The notes below the pieces were generated by a model. That model was given only the letters and a program-made list of their open reading frames with translations. It ran no database searches and was not told where the DNA came from. From CAMCXT01 sp046302715 (GTDB lineage Bacteria > Bacteroidota > Bacteroidia > M30B66): a stretch of 21,464 nucleotides of DNA. Below are positions 9,001-16,611 of this stretch, piece by piece. A program made the position numbers and the translations under genes. Every line of letters begins with the position of its first letter. Position 1 is the first letter of the stretch. The stretch spans positions 1-21,464 of the forward strand of contig JBKCHQ010000120.1 of NCBI GenBank assembly GCA_046302715.1. Reading direction: 5' to 3'.

Positions 9001-9522
9001 TTATTTTGAAAAGTAATACTCCATTGAAAATACAGATAACGAGATAATAAGACCAAGGATAAATATCAAAGAGCTCGCTTTCAAATAAGGATATTTCCTG
9101 TCTGAAAGCACTCTTCCGATATCGTATATATCCTTAATCATTGCGCGTTTAACATTGTCTGCATCACTCATTGTATCCAACATCTCAGTCTCAAATTCTT
9201 GATAAGATAAGGATGTAAAGTGTCCAAAAAAGAGTTTGTTCGGTTGATTATTATTTACTCGATTCTTACGCTTGTTCCATGATAGTGGAGCAATTACAAT
9301 AATGGAGGTAACCAGAGTAAACAACGCTGTAATCATTAGCAACCAAAATCCCATAAAATACTTAGCTGTGTGAATGTGTGGGAATGAAAAGGTTATAAGA
9401 ATTGTACTACTGGCAATTAAGATATTTGCTTTTTGATCAATAAGCGATGTTAACTGTACATGGTGCTGTTGCGTTGTTCGCAGCATGTATACCCAATAGG
9501 TCGATGGTTTATCGTGTGTCAT
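9001..9522 (-). CDS. Pycsar effector family (PycTM, former DUF5706) membrane protein
   Basis: The 173-residue protein has three predicted membrane helices: about 32-48, 54-79 and 147-168. A soluble segment (80-146) separates the second and third. It matches my memory of the Pycsar effector (PycTM/DUF5706) family: an N-terminal MLRTTQQHHVQL helix followed by a DQKAN motif just before TM1, then LFFGHFTSLSYQEF (97-110), and KDIYDIGRVLSDRKYPYL (130-147) leading into TM3. In Pycsar defence, such proteins are membrane-impairing effectors triggered by cyclic pyrimidine nucleotides made by a PycC cyclase. No cyclase and no HD domain lie beside this copy, and flanking genes are unrelated, so its role in defence is uncertain. 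Met13 is an alternative start, but the longer form keeps the predicted N-terminal helix. It converges on the TPR gene. Confidence 0.8.
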   Translation of the reverse strand: MTHDKPSTYWVYMLRTTQQHHVQLTSLIDQKANILIASSTILITFSFPHIHTAKYFMGFWLLMITALFTLVTSIIVIAPLSWNKRKNRVNNNQPNKLFFGHFTSLSYQEFETEMLDTMSDADNVKRAMIKDIYDIGRVLSDRKYPYLKASSLIFILGLIISLSVFSMEYYFSK

Positions 9523-9526
9523 GGTG

Positions 9527-9534
9527 CAAAAATA
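9527..9534 (-). promoter_or_regulatory. Candidate -7 element for the Pycsar-effector-like gene
   Basis: On the minus strand this reads TATTTTTG, a full match to TAnnTTTG, ending only 4 bp before the ATG at 9522. If used, the mRNA would be leaderless or nearly so. The nearest TTTG upstream on that strand (9560-9563) is 25 bp away, longer than the usual spacing. Confidence 0.35.
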
Positions 9535-9560
9535 AATACTATCTTAACTTAATTAGACTC

Positions 9561-9640
9561 AAATCATTCTTTAATGATTTAGTAATGATGTTTCATTAGT
9601 TAAAACTATATTTAACATAATATTAATTATAGGATAATTA
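9561..9640. repeat. Cluster of inverted repeats in AT-rich divergent spacer
   Basis: Three perfect inverted repeats lie close together: AAATCATT-CTTT-AATGATTT (9561-9580), TAATGA-TGTT-TCATTA (9583-9598) and TAATTAT-AGG-ATAATTA (9624-9640). The first two share the unit TCATT/AATGA, in the order TCATT, AATGA, AATGA, TCATT. They lie between two divergent genes, where an operator would be expected. Strong AT bias makes such repeats fairly likely by chance. The rest of the 191-bp spacer (9523-9713) shows nothing else clear. Confidence 0.4.
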
Positions 9641-9713
9641 GGATTAGCATTTTGTTAGTATTGTTAAGGAATTCTACTGTGGTTATGTGCACCGAATTAC
9701 TTTGTTTTGTAAC

Positions 9714-12700
9714 ATGAAGAATTTTCTTTTTCCCTTAGTGGCTTGCCTTATAATTAATGCTTCGCTAAACGCACAAAAAAATAAATCGGCAGCCGATTCA
9801 AAAATAGATTACAGTACCGTAAACCAATTATCCTTCAGATCCATCGGCCCGGCGGTTACCTCCGGTCGTGTCTCCGATATCGCTGTTGATCCTCTAAACG
9901 CATCAACCTGGTACATTGCTGCAGCTTCCGGTGGAATTTGGAAAACTACAAATTCAGGCACCACATTTTCGCCCATATTCGATCAATACGGCTCTTATTC
10001 CATTGGATGTATCGCCATAGACCCCAATAATCATAACGTTATTTGGGCGGGTACCGGCGAAAACAACAACCAGCGCTCTGTAAGCTACGGCGACGGTATC
10101 TACCGTTCAGATGACGGTGGTGCATCTTGGAAAAATATGGGTCTAAAAAATTCTGAACACATAGGTCAAATCATCATTGATCCTCGAAATTCGGATGTTA
10201 TATTCGTTGCTGCTTACGGTCCCTTATGGTCAGACGGCGGCGATCGCGGCATTTATAAAACCACGGATGGCGGTAAAACCTGGAACTCAGTGTTAACCGT
10301 TTCGAAATACACAGGTTTTAACGAGGTCTGTTTTCATCCGAAAAACCCCGATATTCTTTATGCAGCTGCGCATCAGCGTCGCAGACATGAATGGACCTAT
10401 ATTTCAGGCGGTCCGGAGTCGGCACTCTATCGAAGCGTGGATGCCGGTAAAACCTGGGAGAAATTAACCAACGGACTGCCATCGGCCCATATGGGACGTA
10501 TCGGCCTGGCTACAACAGTGGCTGATCCCGATCGCATTTACGCCATTGTTGAAAGCGATAGCGAAAATAAAGGCGTATATCTGAGTACCAATCGCGGTGC
10601 CAGTTGGAAAAAACAATCATCATGGGCTACTGCCGGTAATTATTATCAAGAAATTAAAGCGCATCCCGTTAATCCCAACATACTATATAGTCTCGATACC
10701 TGGGCTATGGTGAGTGATGATGCGGGGAAATCGTTTTCAAAACTGGGCGAACGAAATAAACATGTCGACAATCATGCACTTTACATCGACCCTAAAAATC
10801 CGCAGTATTTACTCATGGGCTGCGATGGCGGTCTTTACGAATCGTATGACCACGGCCAAAACTGGAAGTATTTTGCCAATTTGCCCATCACGCAGTTTTA
10901 TCGCGTTTGTGCCGACCGGCAAAGTCCATATTGGGTTTATGCCGGAACGCAGGACAACAATACTTTGGGAGGACCATCAGCCACAACTTCGGCCTCGGGG
11001 ATTTTAAATTCCGACTGGTTTGTAACTGTGGGAGGCGATGGATTTGAATCGCAGGTTGATCCGGAAGATCCCAATACCGTTTATTCGCAATGGCAATACG
11101 GCGGGTTGGTTCGTCACGACCGAAAAACAGGCGAATCGTATGACATAAAGCCTGTTGAAACACTCAATGATTCTGCATTTCGTTGGAATTGGGATGCGCC
11201 ATTATTGATTTCGCCGCACAATGCCAAACGTCTCTATTTTGGAGCAAATGTACTGTTTCGTTCCGACGACCGCGGCAATACCTGGAAACGCATATCGCCC
11301 GATTTAAGCCGCCAACTCGATCGCAATGCCTTGCCTGTAATGGATAGAATTTGGTCGGTTGATGCTGTTGCAAAAAATCAGAGTACCTCTATCTATGGTA
11401 ATCTTACTGCAATAAGTGAATCGCCGCGCAAGGAGGGGCTTTTAATGCTAGGAACCGATGACGGTTTAATTCAAATCAGTATGAATGGTGGAACAGACTG
11501 GACAAAAACAGAACGTATTTCGGGAATTCCGGAGCGTGTATTGGTTCATGCCGTTTGTGCCTCGCGCCACGACGAAAAACGCATGTACGCTGTATTTAAC
11601 AATCACCGCAATGGCGATTTTAAGCCATACATCTGCATATCCGAAGATCAAGGTAAAACATGGAAAATTATTGTTAACGGTTTACCAGAACGAGGTTCTG
11701 TGTATTGCCTTGCAGAAGACCCCAAACAAAGCGGTTTAATTTATGCAGGCACCGAGTTCGGATTATTTTTCAGTACTGATATGGGACAAAACTGGAATTC
11801 GTTAAAAGCGGGTTTGCCTGTTATTTGTATTCGAGATATCGAAATTCAGGATGCAGCCGATGATTTGATATTGGCGAGTTTTGGACGTGGAATTTACATC
11901 CTCGACAATCTTCAATGGATGCGAGATCTGGCGAAACTTTCCGAAACAAATGCACCTGAATCGGCACAAGCAACATTTCTCGAAATTCGCCCCTACAAGC
12001 TTAGAACACTGGCCACTCCATTGGGACATAAAGGAAAATCGTTTCAGGGCGCAGCATTTTACACCGCCGAAAATCCATTGGAGGGCCTTCATATTAATTG
12101 GTATTTACACCGCGACTATAAAACCATTCGTGAATTGCGGAAGGAGCGCGAATCGGAACTCATTAATAAGGGTAAGAATACCCCCTACCCTACTCGCGAC
12201 AGCTTGATTTTAGAGGGACAGCAAAAAGCGACCTATCAATTAATGCAGATTACCGATAAAAACGGGAATTTGATTAGAATACAGCAATTCCCTGCTAAAA
12301 AGGGACTGCATCAGTTTAGCTGGGACGGCAAATTAAATAGCTCAGCAGCGGTCAGTTTCAGAAGTCCAGATCCAGAAAATCCCTATGATGGTCCGGATGC
12401 CGCTGCACCTGCTGCGCCAGGAAAATACTACGTTCAAATTGTATTGTTTGATGGAGCCAATACGATCGCTCTTTCCGATAAACAAGAGATTGAATTATTG
12501 GGCTCGGGCTTAGCTGATGAACGATTTAACGCCGAGGTATCGGAAATACGCAAGGTAATTTCAGGTATGGATAGCTACATTAACAACGCCTCTGAGAAAT
12601 TACAGTATTATCGTGCGGCGATTGCTGGAAAACCTGTAGATTATTCTGATATTATTAATCGTTGCGGTCGGCTTGAAAATACTATATCCAACTTAAGAGT

Positions 12701-12974
12701 TAAAATGTATGGTAATTCACAATTGGCACAATTTGAATTCGAAACCAAACCCGGAATCGCAAGTCGAATCGATGGAATTGTTTATAATTTATGGTCCACA
12801 ACACAGGCTCCAAGTAATACGTATCGTGAACAACTTAAATTGGTTACAGATGATTTGGAACCCATTTACGCCGCCTGCACTGAGCTTGAGAAAGAAATTA
12901 AAGAATTAGATGCATTATTAAACGATCTTAGAGCTCCTGCTACTCCAGGACGCCTACCAATATGGAAAAAGTAG
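9714..12974 (+). CDS. Exported sortilin/VPS10-like beta-propeller protein (BNR/Asp-box repeats)
   Basis: I chose the ATG at 9714, giving 1086 residues, because it begins directly with a signal peptide (MKNFLFPLVACL... cut near NAQ). The in-frame GTG at 9687 would add nine residues ahead of it. The mature protein opens with the family block FRSIGPAVTSGRVSDIAVDP. It then carries about ten Asp-boxes of the form S-x-D-x-G-x-x-W (codons near 10108, 10260, 10435, 10585, 10714, 10843, 11260, 11479, 11640 and 11773), fitting a large or double beta-propeller. A beta-rich domain (about 12000-12500) includes PDPENPYDGPDAAAP and a YYVQIVLFDG strand, and the end is helical. Databases often label such proteins glycosyl hydrolases, but I see no catalytic residues that prove this. 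No T9SS tail is present, so a periplasmic or surface location is uncertain. TTACTTTG (9697-9704) is a weak -7 candidate. Confidence 0.88.
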   Translation: MKNFLFPLVACLIINASLNAQKNKSAADSKIDYSTVNQLSFRSIGPAVTSGRVSDIAVDPLNASTWYIAAASGGIWKTTNSGTTFSPIFDQYGSYSIGCIAIDPNNHNVIWAGTGENNNQRSVSYGDGIYRSDDGGASWKNMGLKNSEHIGQIIIDPRNSDVIFVAAYGPLWSDGGDRGIYKTTDGGKTWNSVLTVSKYTGFNEVCFHPKNPDILYAAAHQRRRHEWTYISGGPESALYRSVDAGKTWEKLTNGLPSAHMGRIGLATTVADPDRIYAIVESDSENKGVYLSTNRGASWKKQSSWATAGNYYQEIKAHPVNPNILYSLDTWAMVSDDAGKSFSKLGERNKHVDNHALYIDPKNPQYLLMGCDGGLYESYDHGQNWKYFANLPITQFYRVCADRQSPYWVYAGTQDNNTLGGPSATTSASGILNSDWFVTVGGDGFESQVDPEDPNTVYSQWQYGGLVRHDRKTGESYDIKPVETLNDSAFRWNWDAPLLISPHNAKRLYFGANVLFRSDDRGNTWKRISPDLSRQLDRNALPVMDRIWSVDAVAKNQSTSIYGNLTAISESPRKEGLLMLGTDDGLIQISMNGGTDWTKTERISGIPERVLVHAVCASRHDEKRMYAVFNNHRNGDFKPYICISEDQGKTWKIIVNGLPERGSVYCLAEDPKQSGLIYAGTEFGLFFSTDMGQNWNSLKAGLPVICIRDIEIQDAADDLILASFGRGIYILDNLQWMRDLAKLSETNAPESAQATFLEIRPYKLRTLATPLGHKGKSFQGAAFYTAENPLEGLHINWYLHRDYKTIRELRKERESELINKGKNTPYPTRDSLILEGQQKATYQLMQITDKNGNLIRIQQFPAKKGLHQFSWDGKLNSSAAVSFRSPDPENPYDGPDAAAPAAPGKYYVQIVLFDGANTIALSDKQEIELLGSGLADERFNAEVSEIRKVISGMDSYINNASEKLQYYRAAIAGKPVDYSDIINRCGRLENTISNLRVKMYGNSQLAQFEFETKPGIASRIDGIVYNLWSTTQAPSNTYREQLKLVTDDLEPIYAACTELEKEIKELDALLNDLRAPATPGRLPIWKK

Positions 12975-12983
12975 TCATGTTGT

Positions 12984-13000
12984 ACATACCCGTATGTTTT
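12984..13000 (+). terminator. Weak hairpin after the propeller gene
   Basis: ACATA and TATGT flank loop CCCG and are followed by TTT. The stem is short and AT-rich, and its T-run overlaps the accD -33 element. It may be a weak terminator or chance. Confidence 0.25.
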
Positions 13001-13028
13001 GAGTTCTGAATGAAATGCTTTAGGTTTG
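12998..13028 (+). promoter_or_regulatory. Bacteroidota-type promoter for accD
   Basis: TTTG (12998-13001), a 19-bp spacer and TAGGTTTG (13021-13028) match the Bacteroidota primary sigma consensus (TTTG, about 19 bp, TAnnTTTG) at every fixed base. Transcription would start near 13033-13036, giving a leader of about 45 nt before the accD ATG. It is the best full promoter in the window. Confidence 0.75.
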
Positions 13029-13078
13029 CCCTTTGTTTGTAAAATAAAAGCATCCAAGAATCCGATAAAATACTGTAA

Positions 13079-13948
13079 ATGAGTTGGTTCAATAGAAAAG
13101 ATAAGAACATTACCACCAGTACCACTGAGAAGAAGGAAACGCCTGAAGGATTGTGGTATAAATGTCCATCGTGTAAGAAAATTTATTCATCAACAGATCA
13201 TGAAGAAACTCTTTGGGTATGTGGAAACTGTGGGCACCACGAAAGGATAAATTCAACGGAATACTTCGCAATATTATTTGACGATCAAGAATATCAAGAA
13301 CTGTTTACAAAAATTAAACCCACCGATCCCCTATCGTTTACCGATACCAAAAAATACAGTGACCGCATAGTTACGAGTCAGAAGAATACGGGGTATAACG
13401 ATGCCATATCATGTGCAGTTGGATCGGTAGATGGACTAAAAACCGTGATTGCTTGTATGAACTTCGATTTTATTGGAGGTTCAATGGGTTCAGTGGTAGG
13501 CGAAAAAATTTCACGTTCAATAGATTACTGCATTAAAAATAAGCTGCCGTTTATGCTAATCAGTAAATCGGGAGGTGCTCGAATGATGGAGGCTGCATTT
13601 TCATTGATGCAAATGGCCAAGACATCGGCAAAACTCACACAACTTGCAGATGCTCAACTGCCATATATTTCTTTGCTTACCGATCCTACAACCGGCGGAG
13701 TTACTGCGTCTTATGCCATGCTCGGTGATGTAAACATTGCCGAACCCGGCGCATTAATTGGCTTTGCTGGTCCGAGAGTGGTGAAAGAGACCATTGGTAA
13801 AGATTTGCCCGAGGGCTTTCAGACTGCTGAATTTGTTTTGGAACATGGCTTTCTCGATTTTATTGTGGAACGTCGCGAACTTAAGCTGCGCTGTGCTCGA
13901 CTCATGCGTATGTTGATGAAAAAGGATTGCACTTCGAAAACAGAGTAA
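13079..13948 (+). CDS. accD: Acetyl-CoA carboxylase carboxyltransferase subunit beta
   Basis: AccD is the zinc-binding beta half of the carboxyltransferase that, with AccA, moves a carboxyl group from biotin on AccB to acetyl-CoA, giving malonyl-CoA for fatty acid synthesis in the cytoplasm. The 289-residue protein is of normal length. Its zinc ribbon has Cys29, Cys32, Cys48 and Cys51 (CPSC...CGNC). The crotonase-fold domain follows, with MNFDFIGGSMGSVVGEK, SKSGGARMMEA (oxyanion/acyl-CoA region), TDPTTGGVTASYAMLGD and LIGFAGPRVV, all typical of AccD. The ATG at 13079 gives the usual MSWF-type N-terminus. A consensus promoter lies upstream. accA is not in the window. I recall accD next to rpsO and pnp in other Flavobacteriia. 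Confidence 0.97.
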   Translation: MSWFNRKDKNITTSTTEKKETPEGLWYKCPSCKKIYSSTDHEETLWVCGNCGHHERINSTEYFAILFDDQEYQELFTKIKPTDPLSFTDTKKYSDRIVTSQKNTGYNDAISCAVGSVDGLKTVIACMNFDFIGGSMGSVVGEKISRSIDYCIKNKLPFMLISKSGGARMMEAAFSLMQMAKTSAKLTQLADAQLPYISLLTDPTTGGVTASYAMLGDVNIAEPGALIGFAGPRVVKETIGKDLPEGFQTAEFVLEHGFLDFIVERRELKLRCARLMRMLMKKDCTSKTE

Positions 13949-14015
13949 TACTGAACTTCAAGACACGAAATTCTTAATTTTTTATCAGTAAACTTTTTTA
14001 GTTGGATTTTTTAAC

Positions 14016-14023
14016 TAACTTTG
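14016..14023 (+). promoter_or_regulatory. -7 element for rpsO
   Basis: TAACTTTG, followed by C, matches TAnnTTTG fully and sits 30 bp upstream of the rpsO ATG. The region 19 bp further up is T-rich (CTTT at 13993-13996) rather than a clear TTTG. Confidence 0.6.
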
Positions 14024-14053
14024 CCGTCCTGTAAAAAGAAGACATCAATCAAT

Positions 14054-14323
14054 ATGGCATTGACAACTGAAGCAAAAAAAGAAATTTTTGCAAAACACGG
14101 TGGATCAGCAACAAACACCGGATCAACTGAAGCTCAAATTGCACTCTTTACCGAGCGCATTAATTTAATGACTGAGCATCTTAAGAGTAACAAAAAAGAT
14201 TTTGGAACTCAGCGTTCTCTAATTAAATTAGTAGGAAAACGTAGAAGTTTGCTCGATTATTTGAAAGACCGGGATATTATGAAATACCGGGCGCTCATTA
14301 AGGAACTTAACATCAGAAAATAA
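14054..14323 (+). CDS. rpsO: 30S ribosomal protein S15
   Basis: S15 is a primary 16S rRNA-binding protein of the 30S platform. The ATG at 14054 gives 89 residues, the standard S15 length, beginning MALTTEAKKEIFAKHG. In-frame codons upstream (TTG at 14021) would put the start inside the -7 element and are rejected. Family motifs are GSTEAQIALFTERINLMTEHL and HLKSNKKDFGTQRSLIKLVGKRRSLLDYLK, covering the 16S-binding helices. The gene has its own promoter and is followed by a strong terminator hairpin before pnp. I saw no clear S15 autoregulatory pseudoknot in the short leader. Confidence 0.97.
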   Translation: MALTTEAKKEIFAKHGGSATNTGSTEAQIALFTERINLMTEHLKSNKKDFGTQRSLIKLVGKRRSLLDYLKDRDIMKYRALIKELNIRK

Positions 14324-14344
14324 TTCTGAAAGGTTTTCAGGAAG

Positions 14345-14376
14345 AAGGCAATTATTTAATTGCCTTTTTTCTTTTT
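14345..14376 (+). terminator. Intrinsic terminator after rpsO, inside the pnp leader
   Basis: AAGGCAATT (14345-14353), loop ATTT, and AATTGCCTT (14358-14366) form a perfect 9-bp stem followed by a T-rich tract interrupted by one C. It starts 21 bp after the rpsO stop and ends about 25 bp before pnp. It should end most rpsO transcripts, leaving partial read-through or another promoter for pnp. Confidence 0.85.
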
Positions 14377-14401
14377 CTCAACACAAATACCCCATCTTAT
14401 A

Positions 14402-16537
14402 ATGAATATTGGAGTTAGCAAAACATTTACCATGCCCGATGGGCAGGAAATAACTTTAGAAACAGGCAAACTGGCGAAACAGGCTCACGGTTCGGCAGTC
14501 ATAAAAATGGGCGGCACCATGCTACTTGCCACTGTGGTTAGCAACGAAGACGCCAAAGAAGGCGTTGATTTTCTTCCGCTCACCGTTGAATATCAAGAGA
14601 AGTATGCCTCAACAGGGAGATTCCCCGGCGGATTTTTTAAAAGAGAGGCTCGTCCTTCAGAATATGAAATTTTAATCGCACGATTGGTGGATCGTGCACT
14701 TCGTCCACTATTTCCTGAAGATTATCATTCGGACACCCAAGTGATGATTCAGCTGATTTCTTCAGATCGCCAGCATCTGCCTGATTCTTTGGCTTGCCTT
14801 GCTGCGGCAACTGCTGTTGCCGTATCAGATATCCCGTTTAATGGTCCGATTTCAGAGGCTCGGGTTGCTCGCATCGACGGAAAATTGTGTGTTAATCCAA
14901 CCATATCTGAACTAGAACGTGCCGATTTAGATATCATTGTTGCTGCTTCGCAAGACAGTATCGTAATGGTGGAGGGTGAAATGAAGGAAGTTTCGGAGCA
15001 GGATATGCTCGAAGCCATCAAACATGCCCATGCCGCCATCCGAGTGCAAATTGCAGCAATCAATGAATTGGCAGCCATGGTATCCACATCTTCGCCCAAG
15101 CGAGTGTATTCGCACGAAACACACGATTTGGAACTGAAAGAAGCTGTTTTTGCTTTTTGTTACGATAAATGCGCCGAAATTGCACGTTCAGGAAATGCTA
15201 ATAAAAAAGCACGCAGCGAAGCATTTAAAGCAGTTAAAGAAGAGTTTAAAGCAACGAGATCAGAGGAAGAACTCGATACCAAAGGAGCACTCATCTCAAC
15301 TTACTTCCACGATGTAGAGAAAAAAGCCATGCGACAGGTTATCCTTAACGAAGGAAAACGTTTGGATGGTCGTGGTATGCGAGAAATCAGGACTATTTGG
15401 AGCGAGGTAAATTATTTGCCTTTTGCACACGGTTCGGCGGTATTCACAAGAGGAGAAACACAGTCGTTAACGACGGTTACCCTTGGAACCAAAATGGATG
15501 AGCAAATGATTGATGGGGCTGTTATTGAAGGCACAAACAACTTGTTACTTCATTATAATTTCCCTTCATTTTCAACCGGAGAGGCGCGTCCTAACCGGGG
15601 AACAAGTCGCCGCGAAATAGGCCACGGAAATCTGGCTTTACGAGCACTTAAACCTATGATTCCTACTGCCCCCGAAAATCCATACACTATTCGTATTGTA
15701 TCCGATATTTTGGAGTCAAATGGGTCATCTTCAATGGCAACAGTTTGTGCAGGAACGCTTGCCTTAATGGACGCCGGAGTTAAAATTGCAAAACCGGTAT
15801 CGGGAATTGCCATGGGATTGATTACCGATGACGGAAGTAAATATGCAGTATTGTCAGACATCTTGGGTGATGAAGATCACTTAGGCGATATGGACTTTAA
15901 GGTTACCGGGACCCGTGATGGAATTACAGCGTGTCAGATGGATATTAAAGTTATGGGCTTAAGCTACGAAATCATGCTAAATGCCTTAGATCAAGCTAAA
16001 GAAGGTCGTTTACATATTTTGGGCGAGATGGAAAAAACCATTTCAGCCCCACGTGAAGATTATAAACCTTTTGCGCCGCGTATTATTGAACTTCGTATAC
16101 CAAAAGAGTTTATCGGTGCGGTAATCGGTCCAGGTGGAAAAATCATACAGGAGATGCAAAAGGAAACCAATACAGTTATTGTGATTGAGGAAGTTGGCGA
16201 TCAGGGTGTGGTGCAGATTTCTTCTTCTGACAAAGACAGCATTGATAAAGCCGTAGCACGCATTCGTGCCATAACAGCTACTCCAGAAGTAGGAGAAGTT
16301 TACCACGGAAAAGTAAAGTCTATTGTAGCATTTGGAGCATTTGTAGAGATTTTACCAGGGAAAGACGGATTGCTTCATATTTCAGAAATCGATCACCGTC
16401 GCATCGAAACCATGGAAGGTGTGTTGAAGGAAGGCGATATGATTGATGTGAAGCTAATTGATGTAGATAAAAAAACTGGTAAGTTTAAACTGAGTCGTAA
16501 AGCATTGATACCGAAACCTGAAAAACAGGAAAACTAA
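14402..16537 (+). CDS. pnp: Polyribonucleotide nucleotidyltransferase (PNPase)
   Basis: PNPase is a trimeric cytoplasmic enzyme that degrades RNA 3'-to-5' using phosphate, releasing nucleoside diphosphates. The ATG at 14402 gives 711 residues and the usual start (MNIGVSKTFTMPDGQE). The in-frame TTG at 14360 would lie in the terminator hairpin. Domains in order: first RNase PH fold (about 5-145, with GRFPGGFFKREARPSEYE), an all-helical linker (about 235-310), second RNase PH fold (about 320-545, with FTRGETQSL, HYNFPSFSTGE, SNGSSSMATVCAGTLALMDAG), a KH domain near 565-625 (VIGPGGKIIQEMQ) and an S1 domain near 632-700 (GKVKSIVAFGAFVEILPGKDG). All family blocks are intact. No strong -7 element precedes it, so read-through from rpsO is likely. 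Confidence 0.97.
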   Translation: MNIGVSKTFTMPDGQEITLETGKLAKQAHGSAVIKMGGTMLLATVVSNEDAKEGVDFLPLTVEYQEKYASTGRFPGGFFKREARPSEYEILIARLVDRALRPLFPEDYHSDTQVMIQLISSDRQHLPDSLACLAAATAVAVSDIPFNGPISEARVARIDGKLCVNPTISELERADLDIIVAASQDSIVMVEGEMKEVSEQDMLEAIKHAHAAIRVQIAAINELAAMVSTSSPKRVYSHETHDLELKEAVFAFCYDKCAEIARSGNANKKARSEAFKAVKEEFKATRSEEELDTKGALISTYFHDVEKKAMRQVILNEGKRLDGRGMREIRTIWSEVNYLPFAHGSAVFTRGETQSLTTVTLGTKMDEQMIDGAVIEGTNNLLLHYNFPSFSTGEARPNRGTSRREIGHGNLALRALKPMIPTAPENPYTIRIVSDILESNGSSSMATVCAGTLALMDAGVKIAKPVSGIAMGLITDDGSKYAVLSDILGDEDHLGDMDFKVTGTRDGITACQMDIKVMGLSYEIMLNALDQAKEGRLHILGEMEKTISAPREDYKPFAPRIIELRIPKEFIGAVIGPGGKIIQEMQKETNTVIVIEEVGDQGVVQISSSDKDSIDKAVARIRAITATPEVGEVYHGKVKSIVAFGAFVEILPGKDGLLHISEIDHRRIETMEGVLKEGDMIDVKLIDVDKKTGKFKLSRKALIPKPEKQEN

Positions 16538-16611
16538 GAGCATCTGCAACACCAGCAAATTTTTGTCGGTTTATCCATAAATTGCCGCATTAACTGTTAA
16601 TAATACGGGAT

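Noticed and set aside
10261..11665. Short direct repeats such as GGTAAAACCTGG in the propeller gene
   Set aside because: They are the coding sequence of repeated Asp-box motifs, not a separate DNA repeat element.
14021..14053. Upstream in-frame TTG start for rpsO
   Set aside because: It would start inside the -7 element and make S15 longer than its usual 89 residues; ATG 14054 fits exactly.
14360..14401. Upstream in-frame TTG start for pnp
   Set aside because: It lies in the terminator hairpin and adds non-homologous residues; ATG 14402 gives the family N-terminus.
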